Assembly: GCA_030427125.1 (NCBI GenBank)
Contig: JAUHXF010000006.1
Location: 1-52,530, forward strand
Direction of reading: 5' to 3'
Origin: a bacterium
Lineage (GTDB): Bacteria; Patescibacteriota; Saccharimonadia; Saccharimonadales; SZUA-47
DNA: 52,530 nucleotides
Positions 1 through 7,212 of this stretch are shown piece by piece. The notes below the pieces were generated by a model. The model was not told where the DNA came from and searched no databases. It saw only the letters and a program-made list of their open reading frames with translations. Each line of letters begins with the position of its first letter. Within the stretch, counting starts at the first letter, position 1. Both the position numbers and the translations under genes were made by a program.

Positions 1-114
1 TTTTGCATTTTTTAATCTGTTATTTTTTGATTTTTAGACTATACATGTAAAATACCATTCTTTTGCGCTTATGTCTATACTTTTCTCTGTTATGTTGTTA
101 CTTCTTTAGAACAC

Positions 115-143
115 TTTACAGAAATGGCTTTTTACGGTATACT
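115..143 (+). promoter_or_regulatory. Sigma-70 promoter of rpsT
   Basis: TTTACA (115-120), a 17-nt spacer and TATACT (138-143) form a near-consensus promoter. The predicted start near 150 gives a leader of about 50 nt before rpsT, long enough to hold regulation by S20 itself, although no specific fold was recognised. Bases 1-114 hold no gene that I can support. Confidence 0.7.
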
Positions 144-200
144 CGTAGGTCACGTCAATACAAACTTTATAAACAGTTTCTTAAGGAGAATATCCAACCA

Positions 201-596
201 ATGCCAATCATCAAGTCAGCAAAAAAGCGTGTACGCGTCGCGAAACGTCAATCAACAGAAAATGCACGCACGAAAAAGAGCCTACGGAGCGCGATTAAGT
301 CTTTCCAGTCAGCAATTACGAACAAGAAGAACATAGATGGCGCACATGACGAAGCGCAAAGCGCACTTGATACTGCAGTGAAAAAAGGCGTAATTTCAAA
401 GAATAAAGCAGCGCGCAAGAAGAGTCAGCTCAATGCAGCAGCAAAAGAAGCTAACGGCGGAAAGCGCAAAGCAACACCGAAAGCTACAAAGAAGGCTCCT
501 GCGAAAACTGCAGCAACAAAACCAGCAGCTAAAAAGGCTCCCGCTAAGAAGCCTGCAGCTAAAAAACCAGCGGCAAAGAAAACTACGAAGAAATAG
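201..596 (+). CDS. rpsT: 30S ribosomal protein S20 with Lys/Ala-rich tail
   Basis: S20 binds 16S rRNA during assembly of the small ribosomal subunit. The start MPIIKSAKKRVRVAKRQ is typical of the family, and the all-helical S20 core covers about residues 1-88. I place the start at the ATG at 201, which has an AAGGAGA site at 184-190; the frame is open further upstream, but that part does not resemble S20. The 131-aa product is about 45 residues longer than usual S20. The extra part is a histone-H1-like run of KKAPAK and KPAAKK repeats and is probably disordered. The last 14 bp overlap the 3' end of the convergent holA. Confidence 0.95.
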   Translation: MPIIKSAKKRVRVAKRQSTENARTKKSLRSAIKSFQSAITNKKNIDGAHDEAQSALDTAVKKGVISKNKAARKKSQLNAAAKEANGGKRKATPKATKKAPAKTAATKPAAKKAPAKKPAAKKPAAKKTTKK

Positions 597-1503
597 TCTC
601 CAGCAAATAGAATTCTAAAGCAGCATCCGCATCAAGGGTGCTGCTTTTTAGTTTGTAGTCGAGGTTGCTTAATTCACGAATTAATTTCTTCAAATACTGT
701 TTATTTATCCGGCGAGCAAGCTGTAATGATTTTTTTGCAGTGAATGGCGCCAATCCTGCCTCCTTTAATGTGGCTTCGGTCTGAGGGTCCGCATACACAG
801 CCAGCCCTACGTTGTGCAGCTGCCACGTTAGCATTGCAATAACGTAGGTCGGATCAACTTTTGCTGAACGCTGCTCTCGATATAGCGCAATTGCTTTCTT
901 TTTATTACCTGAAAAAGCTGCATCTAATAGTTCGAAGATAGTGCTCTGCACCGATGGATCTGTAAGCAGCTCTATACTTTCTTTTGAAATTGAGGTGTTA
1001 TACAGCATGAGCTTTTGAATTTCTTGGTGTAAAAGCAATTGATTGTTTCCGACCCTGTCGACTAATAACGCTGCATCTTTGGAGGTAATCGAACCACCAC
1101 TATTTGTTACCTGCTCCTTAATCCAAGTTGGGACGTCCTGCGCTGAAATCTCTGCAAAATCTTTTAGCTTGGTTTCTCTCTTTAGGAGCTTAAATAGCGC
1201 AGTTCGCTTATCGAGCTTTTGATCAACGATATAGATTTCATTACTGTCCAATGTTCTATCCAGCAACTCTTCGATTCTCTCAGCTAACGAAGTATTCACA
1301 CTCAAGTTAGAAATAATGACGAGTTTTTTATCACTCAAAAAAGGTGTGCCCTGCACAGACTGTAGTACGGCATCAACTTCTGCATCTAGGGCATCAAACC
1401 GTTCTATCGCAATATCACCATGCGCTTTCAAAAATTCTGATACGACAGTATCCAGTGCATTCTTCAGTGCAAACGTGTTCTTCCCAGTTAACGTATATAC
1501 CAT
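583..1503 (-). CDS. holA: DNA polymerase III subunit delta
   Basis: HolA is the delta subunit of the clamp loader; it opens the beta clamp during replication. The 306-aa protein follows the family pattern: an N-terminal AAA+-like region (from MVYTLTGKN), the FLSDKKLVII segment near residues 55-65, and a C-terminal helical collar ending in DADAALEFYLLE. The Walker motifs are degenerate, as in other delta subunits. A TA-rich -10-like element lies just before the ATG with no clear Shine-Dalgarno site, which suggests a leaderless message. The 3' end overlaps rpsT convergently and contains the rpsT terminator. Confidence 0.88.
   Translation of the reverse strand: MVYTLTGKNTFALKNALDTVVSEFLKAHGDIAIERFDALDAEVDAVLQSVQGTPFLSDKKLVIISNLSVNTSLAERIEELLDRTLDSNEIYIVDQKLDKRTALFKLLKRETKLKDFAEISAQDVPTWIKEQVTNSGGSITSKDAALLVDRVGNNQLLLHQEIQKLMLYNTSISKESIELLTDPSVQSTIFELLDAAFSGNKKKAIALYREQRSAKVDPTYVIAMLTWQLHNVGLAVYADPQTEATLKEAGLAPFTAKKSLQLARRINKQYLKKLIRELSNLDYKLKSSTLDADAALEFYLLETISS
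617..649 (+). terminator. Rho-independent terminator of rpsT
   Basis: An AAAGCAGCA stem pairs with TGCTGCTTT and is followed by a T run (645-649). It lies inside the 3' coding part of the convergent holA, so those codons carry two functions. Confidence 0.8.
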
Positions 1504-1565
1504 GTGTATTACATACTAGCAGGCTGCGTAACTTCTTAAAAACTGAACACGGTTTTTGTTCATGC

Positions 1566-2432
1566 TTATGGTTTTTGACAGGCTGGACACGTGTGAGTAC
1601 CTCTTCCTGCGACTTTTGACTTTTCAATAACAGCACCACAACGTAGACAGTGCAATCCTTCGCGCCTAAAGACGCGGGCGAAGTCAATATAGCTTCCCTT
1701 TTTGCCTTCTGCATTTACATAGTTTCTGTCGGTGCTGCCGCCTTTTTCTATTGAAAGCTTCAAGACGTATATGAGTTCTCTGTGCAATTCACTAAGCTCT
1801 TTGTTGGTCAACGTTCCAACAATTCTCGCAGGATGAATTTTAGCGCCCCATAGACTCTCATCAGCATATATATTACCCACACCAGCAAGCACCGTCTGGT
1901 CCAGCAAGGCAGCCTTGATTGATGTCCCATTTCTTCTCCTGATACGGTCTGTAAAGACAGCGACACTGAAAGCATTATCAAGTGGTTCAGGGCCAACTTT
2001 TTTCATGAATGGCTCGTCTGCAACTGCTTGTGTTGGCAGCAGCTTCATCCAACCAAATTTTCGTTGATCATTGAAGTACAGCGTACTACCATCATCAAAC
2101 GCGATAGTTACGCGCGTTGATTTATCCGGCAATGAACTCACTAGACTATCGTTGGGGTGTCCCGCACCAAATCGCTGTTCTCCAACAAAAACAAGCTGAC
2201 CTGTCATCTTTAGGTGCACCATTAATGTGCAGGACGTATCAAGATCAATAAGCAGTACTTTTGCGCGTCTCCGTACACGCTGCACTGAAGCATTAACCAT
2301 AAAGGTATCGACGTCATTTTTAGAGTTTGGAAATGATTTGTCCCAATCATATGTGACGTCTTTGATCTTCTTCTTTGGAATTAAAGATTCTAGTCCTATG
2401 CGAACTGTCTCAACTTCTGGCAACTCCGGCAT
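1566..2432 (-). CDS. mutM: Formamidopyrimidine-DNA glycosylase (Fpg/MutM)
   Basis: This base-excision glycosylase/AP lyase removes 8-oxoguanine and ring-opened purines. The start MPELPEVETVR carries the catalytic Pro2 and Glu3. The H2TH region has the expected LLDQTVLAGVGNIYADE signature near residues 178-194. The C-terminal zinc finger is complete: CLRC, a 16-residue loop, then CPAC, ending QKP. At 288 aa it is a normal size. TACAAT ends 6 nt before the ATG with no Shine-Dalgarno site, so the transcript is probably leaderless. A weak inverted repeat lies in the short gap to holA. Confidence 0.96.
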   Translation of the reverse strand: MPELPEVETVRIGLESLIPKKKIKDVTYDWDKSFPNSKNDVDTFMVNASVQRVRRRAKVLLIDLDTSCTLMVHLKMTGQLVFVGEQRFGAGHPNDSLVSSLPDKSTRVTIAFDDGSTLYFNDQRKFGWMKLLPTQAVADEPFMKKVGPEPLDNAFSVAVFTDRIRRRNGTSIKAALLDQTVLAGVGNIYADESLWGAKIHPARIVGTLTNKELSELHRELIYVLKLSIEKGGSTDRNYVNAEGKKGSYIDFARVFRREGLHCLRCGAVIEKSKVAGRGTHTCPACQKP

Positions 2433-2446
2433 ATCTACATTGTAGT

Positions 2447-3334
2447 CTAGCCAACTGGATTACCAAGAACTTCGGTGTCATGACTGATCATCATTCTTTC
2501 TCGGTTGGGCATAGTTTCAATTGCTGTTGCTATCACAGACCGACAAAGCCTATCGTCATATGATAGTGCTGAGTGTCCCGCTGATCCTTGGCAGAATAGC
2601 GTATAACTATTGAAGCCCAGCTCCTCGGAAATCTTCTTCATTTCATCTGGATCAAAAAAACAATCATCCTTTGAGGCTACAAGATGAAATTGCAATCCTT
2701 GGTCTTCACCTTGCAGAGCTCTAACCCGGTCATGAACGTACCCACCAATACTAAGTTTTGCAGATTCTGCTATCGTGACACCAAATCGACTCCTGGTTGT
2801 ATGTACACTGTCGAGCAATACCCTACCAAAGTCTCTTGGATTTCGTGCTGTCTGGACAGCAAACTCTGCTCCCGCTTTCCAAAGTCTCGCGGGGCGTATC
2901 GGTGCCATCATTGCAGGTGCGACAGCTGTGATTGACTCAAATCTACCCGGCATGTGTTTTGCAGCCAACAAGACTCCTGCCCAACCTCGAGACAATCCCA
3001 CTCCATGAAGCGGAACACCCTCTTCAATCAATCCATTGACAGCATATTGGTAGTCCATTGAATTAGAGCGAATAGACCGTCTAATGTCATTATGTCTATG
3101 TCCGACAGTGAGCACACCCACCCCAAGTGACAGTGCGGTTTCAGTAAACTTTCGTAGAGATTCAAGATCTGCAGTAAGACCTGTTTTAGCGGCCACCCAA
3201 TCATCAACTACCGGCTGAAAAGGAGTACAACGCCAATAGGGTATCGTTAGTCCACGGTTTTCATCTAGAATACGACCAGATTCAATACGCCCAAACTGAG
3301 TGTCCCATTCCTTGATAACTTCAGGCTGAACCAT
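2447..3334 (-). CDS. Alpha/beta-hydrolase-like protein
   Basis: This 295-aa protein has the layout of an alpha/beta hydrolase. A nucleophile-elbow sequence GVGLSRGWAG lies near residues 112-121 and fits GxSxG, and an acid/His region near DDCFFDPDEM and GSAGHSALS would complete a triad. The substrate is unknown; similar folds act on esters, peptides or acyl groups. TACAAT lies 9 nt before the ATG. It is divergent from the small gene at 3387, with both promoters in the 52-bp gap. Confidence 0.6.
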   Translation of the reverse strand: MVQPEVIKEWDTQFGRIESGRILDENRGLTIPYWRCTPFQPVVDDWVAAKTGLTADLESLRKFTETALSLGVGVLTVGHRHNDIRRSIRSNSMDYQYAVNGLIEEGVPLHGVGLSRGWAGVLLAAKHMPGRFESITAVAPAMMAPIRPARLWKAGAEFAVQTARNPRDFGRVLLDSVHTTRSRFGVTIAESAKLSIGGYVHDRVRALQGEDQGLQFHLVASKDDCFFDPDEMKKISEELGFNSYTLFCQGSAGHSALSYDDRLCRSVIATAIETMPNRERMMISHDTEVLGNPVG

Positions 3335-3386
3335 CTTGCCTTTATTGTACTCTCATTATTCACTTGCGAAAATGTATACTAGAGAT

Positions 3387-3626
3387 ATGGACTCTTTAGG
3401 TGACGTTGTACAGAGAAAAAATATTCAGGAACCGCCGCAGGTTGCTGCATTAAAGAAATACGTACAAGACAACCATAATGCCACTATTACGGTGAAGATA
3501 GCACCAAAGTACTACCTCATAACCGCACCTGGTGCGTCTTTAGCAGGCACGCTACGACTAGAGACTGCTCAGATAGTTGAAGAGTGCTCTCTTGATAAAA
3601 GATTAGTGATCCACGTCGGGCACTAA
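3387..3626 (+). CDS. Small DUF721/DciA-like protein
   Basis: A 79-aa protein if translation begins at ATG 3387 (ATG 3372 is also in frame). The part ATITVKIAPKYYLITAP through LVIHVGH resembles the short beta-alpha-beta core of DUF721/DciA, whose members interact with the replicative helicase, but the match is by eye and the protein is only a fragment of the usual length. I chose 3387 because TATACT (3374-3379), with an upstream TG, ends 7 nt before it, which would make the message leaderless. Its 3' end overlaps the convergent HAD gene by 24 bp. Confidence 0.5.
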   Translation: MDSLGDVVQRKNIQEPPQVAALKKYVQDNHNATITVKIAPKYYLITAPGASLAGTLRLETAQIVEECSLDKRLVIHVGH

Positions 3627-4187
3627 TTCACGTATGGCTTTCTCATAATCGTGAAAGCCACTATACAGTGCGGCTTTCATCCCGACAGCTTCTGCTCCAC
3701 GTACATTCCGCGGTATATCGTCAAAGAACAGACACTCGTCAGCCTCTAGGTTAAGCCTCTCTACCGCTAATTCATACACTTGTGGGTCTGGCTTCACGAA
3801 GCCAGTATCACCACTCAAAACAAACACATCAAACAGCTCACTGTCAGCGCCAAGCTCACCTCGAACCATACCAGTTCCAACATTAGAAATAATGCCTATT
3901 TTCATCCCGCTTGCTCTTAAATCTCGTATTCTAGCAAGCAGCACAGTGTCAACACCGCCAAACGCATCTCGATCCTTCTCAAGTTGTTCAATCGACACAC
4001 CAAACAATTCAGCAGCCTCTAGCCAAAAACCATTTTGATCAATAATATTCATGTCCGCCTTGCGTACCAATTCATGTAATTTCTGCTGTATAGAATCGTC
4101 GCGTTCTTGCAGATACTTATTAGCCAGCCCCCAGAAGGTATCCGGATACAACACCCCGAAGAAATCAAATAGAACTGCCTTGATCAT
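3603..4187 (-). CDS. HAD-superfamily hydrolase, subfamily IA
   Basis: A 194-aa haloacid-dehalogenase fold protein. Motif I is FDFFGVLYPD, with the nucleophile Asp8 but Phe where the second Asp of DxD normally sits. Motif II is IGIISNVGT, the motif III Lys is in GFVKPDPQVYE, and motif IV is CLFFDDIPRN. This DFxG type of motif I is seen in YihX-like and epoxide-hydrolase-like HADs. Substrate unknown. A related HAD lies at 6075-6641. TACAAT ends 6 nt before ATG 4187, so it is probably leaderless. Confidence 0.82.
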   Translation of the reverse strand: MIKAVLFDFFGVLYPDTFWGLANKYLQERDDSIQQKLHELVRKADMNIIDQNGFWLEAAELFGVSIEQLEKDRDAFGGVDTVLLARIRDLRASGMKIGIISNVGTGMVRGELGADSELFDVFVLSGDTGFVKPDPQVYELAVERLNLEADECLFFDDIPRNVRGAEAVGMKAALYSGFHDYEKAIRELVPDVDH

Positions 4188-4212
4188 ATCTTTATTGTAC
4201 TAGGTTCTGAGA

Positions 4213-4815
4213 TTATCGCTGGTATAGACCGGTGTCTTCAAGTATTTCTTCAATGCCAGGAACTTGTTCATTAAAAAGTCGACGGATTGTAGACATGTTA
4301 GACTTAGCGATTGTTCCCGATTGCGAATTGCATGATACAGACCAGCGTACTAGTTGGTCATCTAGAGCAACAATATAGCGACGACCAGTCGAACATTGTC
4401 CTTCAAATAAAAGGTCGTCTTCTTCATTGGTTCCACTGATTCTGCTCGTTACTTCCGCCACATCAAGAGCGCTCAAAAAGACGCTGTACGCTTGCTCATT
4501 ATTCTTATAGCTCTTTTGATCTAGTTCCTTCTGCCCATAGTCTGAATACAACGTAATCACAACGACGTTAGGATTTACTTCGACTGTATAACTTCGGTGT
4601 TCTTTCGAAGCGACAACTGGACCACTGACAGTGAATCGAGCAACATTCGTCTCCCGAACTATTGCTGATTGCTCTTCCGCCTGCTCTACGTTCTCTGGTG
4701 TATCACTTGCAAAAATACTTCGAGCAATAGAAGATAAACCCCAGCCAATAAGGATGAGGAAGATAAGCACAAAGAATGCAATGATAACCCAACGAAGTCT
4801 TGCAATCATCTCCAT
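4213..4815 (-). CDS. Membrane-anchored protein, function unknown
   Basis: A 200-aa protein with one N-terminal transmembrane helix (about residues 8-31, rich in I, F, L and V) preceded by Arg residues, so the C-terminal domain of about 165 residues should be outside the membrane. It contains two Cys (in GQCSTGRR and VSCNSQS) that could form a disulfide. No family was recognised. TATAAT ends 9 nt before the ATG. Confidence 0.6.
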   Translation of the reverse strand: MEMIARLRWVIIAFFVLIFLILIGWGLSSIARSIFASDTPENVEQAEEQSAIVRETNVARFTVSGPVVASKEHRSYTVEVNPNVVVITLYSDYGQKELDQKSYKNNEQAYSVFLSALDVAEVTSRISGTNEEDDLLFEGQCSTGRRYIVALDDQLVRWSVSCNSQSGTIAKSNMSTIRRLFNEQVPGIEEILEDTGLYQR

Positions 4816-4855
4816 AATGCTAGGATTATATCATATTTTATACTTTAGCGCAATA

Positions 4856-5254
4856 CTATGATAGGAGTTTTTCCATAATGTGTACGTTCTCTGATTCTCT
4901 ATCACTCGCAGCAATGTCATCAAGCGATTTTATCCATAGATACTCAGTGTGTTCATCACTTAAAACTATCTCTGCTGGCAGCTCTACAGTTGCCTTAAAA
5001 TACAACAGCACAAGACTAATATCATCATCTATGTCTTTCATCACCCGCTGTGTGCCGACCAAGTCAGCAGTAGCGAGCAGCGTACTGCCGGGTAATTCTT
5101 CGCGTAATTCTCGCCTCAACGTGGCTTCAAAATCCTCGTCACCATCCATACGACCACCAGGCAAATCTAGCCATCCTGATGTATGACGTAGCATGAGATA
5201 GCCTTTTGCTTCATCATGGATAACAGCTTTAATACCGACGTAGAACTTCTTCAC
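4856..5254 (-). CDS. Nudix hydrolase
   Basis: A 132-aa Nudix protein; the Nudix box runs from PGGRMDGDEDFE to RRELREELPG (about residues 31-55) and supplies the metal-binding glutamates. Substrates of such short Nudix proteins are nucleoside diphosphate derivatives, but which one cannot be read here. It uses GTG as start, 4 bases after the stop of the aldo/keto reductase gene, so it is probably translationally coupled to it. Confidence 0.85.
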   Translation of the reverse strand: MKKFYVGIKAVIHDEAKGYLMLRHTSGWLDLPGGRMDGDEDFEATLRRELREELPGSTLLATADLVGTQRVMKDIDDDISLVLLYFKATVELPAEIVLSDEHTEYLWIKSLDDIAASDRESENVHIMEKLLS

Positions 5255-5257
5255 AGC

Positions 5258-6070
5258 CTACTCCACATCACTTGGATCCCAGCACGTCCTCAGTCCCTCT
5301 TCTAGCTCTGCTATTTTAGCCATATCGTCCTTATCCAGCTTGAAATCAAACACATCAATATTCTGTTGAATTCTATCGGCATGTGTAGACTTCGGTAACG
5401 GCACTGTGCCGATTTCTATACACCAACGAATCATTATTTGCGCAGGAGACTTCCCATGCTTTTCAGCAATCTCTTTCAGCACAAGATTATCCAGTCCTTT
5501 ACCGTGAGCTATAGGTGAATATGCTTCCACGACGATGTCGTTTTTCTGACAGTATTCGACTAGTTCAGGTTGCTGCAGGAATACATGCAATTCAACTTGG
5601 TTTACCATTGGCTTAACCTTGCAGGCCGCAAGCAATTCCTCTAAGTGTCGAATAGTGTAGTTACTGACGCCGATTGCTTTCGCTTTGCCCTCCTCATAGG
5701 CCTCTTCCATCAATTCCCATGCACGTGCTCGCGTTTCTGTCACCGGAAAATGCAGCAACAACAACTCTACATAATCTGTACCGAGATTCTTGAGAGACTT
5801 TTCTAGACTAGGTTGAAATTTACCATCTGGCTGGTTCGAGTTATATATCTTGGTCGTAATAAACACGTCTTCACGATTAACACCCGCTTTCTTGAGGCCC
5901 GTTTTAAGAAATCGTTCGTTTTTATATATTTGCGCACTGTCAAAATGCGTATACCCGGCATCAATCGCAGCCTTAACGCTTTTATGGACACTTGTGGGGA
6001 TAAGGTTCTTCCAGAGGCCCAGCGCGATTACTGGCATCTTCACCCCGTTATGCAACGTTACATCTTTCAT
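5258..6070 (-). CDS. Aldo/keto reductase
   Basis: A 270-aa NADPH-dependent aldo/keto reductase. The catalytic tetrad is visible: Asp in HFDSAQIYKNE, Tyr in the same segment, Lys in FITTKIYN and His in LLLHFPV. The cofactor end carries PLPKSTHADRIQQN, the usual 2'-phosphate-binding signature. It resembles the 2,5-diketo-gluconate reductase/YvgN group, which reduces small aldehydes such as methylglyoxal. It lies between a HAD gene and a Nudix gene on the same strand with gaps of only 4 bases. Confidence 0.92.
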   Translation of the reverse strand: MKDVTLHNGVKMPVIALGLWKNLIPTSVHKSVKAAIDAGYTHFDSAQIYKNERFLKTGLKKAGVNREDVFITTKIYNSNQPDGKFQPSLEKSLKNLGTDYVELLLLHFPVTETRARAWELMEEAYEEGKAKAIGVSNYTIRHLEELLAACKVKPMVNQVELHVFLQQPELVEYCQKNDIVVEAYSPIAHGKGLDNLVLKEIAEKHGKSPAQIMIRWCIEIGTVPLPKSTHADRIQQNIDVFDFKLDKDDMAKIAELEEGLRTCWDPSDVE

Positions 6071-6074
6071 ACAC

Positions 6075-6641
6075 TTAGTCTAGCAGTTTCTGCAGTTGAT
6101 TCTTGAAGCTTTTGGCATCCGTGAACAAAATACCCTTCATGCCAACTGCAATTGCACCGTCTACATAGGACTGTCTATCGTCGGTAAAAACACACTCATC
6201 GAGCCGCACGCTCAACCGGTCTGCTGCTACTTCGAATGCGCGTGCTTCAGGTTTTGCAAACCCGATTTTGGCAGACTCCACCACATCGTCAAAGTGTTCA
6301 TGCAGCACATCTGTGTCCATGTAAGCTTCCAGACCGTTCGGACCGATATTCGACAACATACTGACTTTATAGGTCTTTCGGAGCTCATCGATATATTCGA
6401 AAAGTTCTTCATTAAAATGCCCTGTCCCAATCGATGCTTTCTTCCACTCATCAACATCAATGTCGAGGTGTGCTGCGATCTTTTCATCCATCTGAAGTTC
6501 CCTGCCTGCACTCGTCTCGTAGATGAGAGCCTCGATCATCTCTTTGTCTTTCTCAAGATCTCCGCCAAAAGAAGCATAAACGTCCGGAAACCGGTCATGA
6601 TACACAACCCCAAAACAATCAAATATTATCGCTTTAATCAT
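6075..6641 (-). CDS. HAD-superfamily hydrolase
   Basis: A 188-aa HAD protein related to the one at 3603-4187. Motif I is IIFDCFGVVYHD, again lacking the second Asp of DxD; motif II is VSMLSNIGPN, the motif III Lys is in IGFAKPEARAFE, and motif IV is ECVFTDDRQSY. The start overlaps the 3' end of the gene upstream by 8 bases and has an AGGGAGA site, so it is translated from the polA operon message. Confidence 0.82.
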   Translation of the reverse strand: MIKAIIFDCFGVVYHDRFPDVYASFGGDLEKDKEMIEALIYETSAGRELQMDEKIAAHLDIDVDEWKKASIGTGHFNEELFEYIDELRKTYKVSMLSNIGPNGLEAYMDTDVLHEHFDDVVESAKIGFAKPEARAFEVAADRLSVRLDECVFTDDRQSYVDGAIAVGMKGILFTDAKSFKNQLQKLLD

Positions 6642-7212
6642 TTAGTCTCCCTATCAAATTCTTAACTGCACTATTATGAATGAATTTAATTTTGATGCTT
6701 TGTTTACATACCTTCCCTACATATTTTTCATACAAGCTCTTTAGATAGTCCAAGTCGGCTCTAATTTCAGGATAATTCGGAAGCTTCATTTTTTCTGGAG
6801 CTGTTATATCGCCGCTGTCTTGATGTGTTATTCCCTTATCTATGAAAGTATTGTACTTTGAGTAAATTAATTTAATCTTTTCCAACTCAATATCATTGTC
6901 GGATTTTTTATAATACATATTCATAATTTTTATCAGTGATCTAAAGTTAACTTCACTATTTCCATCAATTAATTTTCTGATTGAAACCATTAAGCTATTT
7001 GTTGCCATAAAAAATACAAGTGTTACTGCTGATGCATTATGTCTAGATTCTTTTACAGTATCTATCTCCTCAAGAACTTGCAGAAACTCATAGGCCGAGC
7101 TTAGGTTGTAACTAGCTTTGTATAGATTTTCCCTTAGCGGTGCTTTATTGATTGGCTTAATGTCATGAAAGAATTGAAATTTATTTTTATAATAATCTTC
7201 TCCTTCAGACAC
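6634..7212 (-). CDS. All-helical hypothetical protein (HEPN-like?)
   Basis: A 192-aa soluble protein, predicted almost wholly helical, rich in Lys, Ile and Asn. It starts with GTG directly after the polA stop and ends inside the start of a HAD gene, so it is co-transcribed with both. The pattern of helices and a SRHN segment recall AbiU2/HEPN-type proteins, but no certain RxxxxH motif is present. The DNA is visibly more AT-rich than polA, which could mean later acquisition. Function not recognised. Confidence 0.55.
   Translation of the reverse strand: MSEGEDYYKNKFQFFHDIKPINKAPLRENLYKASYNLSSAYEFLQVLEEIDTVKESRHNASAVTLVFFMATNSLMVSIRKLIDGNSEVNFRSLIKIMNMYYKKSDNDIELEKIKLIYSKYNTFIDKGITHQDSGDITAPEKMKLPNYPEIRADLDYLKSLYEKYVGKVCKQSIKIKFIHNSAVKNLIGRLND

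Noticed and set aside
63-200. N-terminal extension of rpsT in the same open frame
   Set aside because: The translated part does not look like S20, the promoter lies inside it, and AAGGAGA precedes ATG 201.
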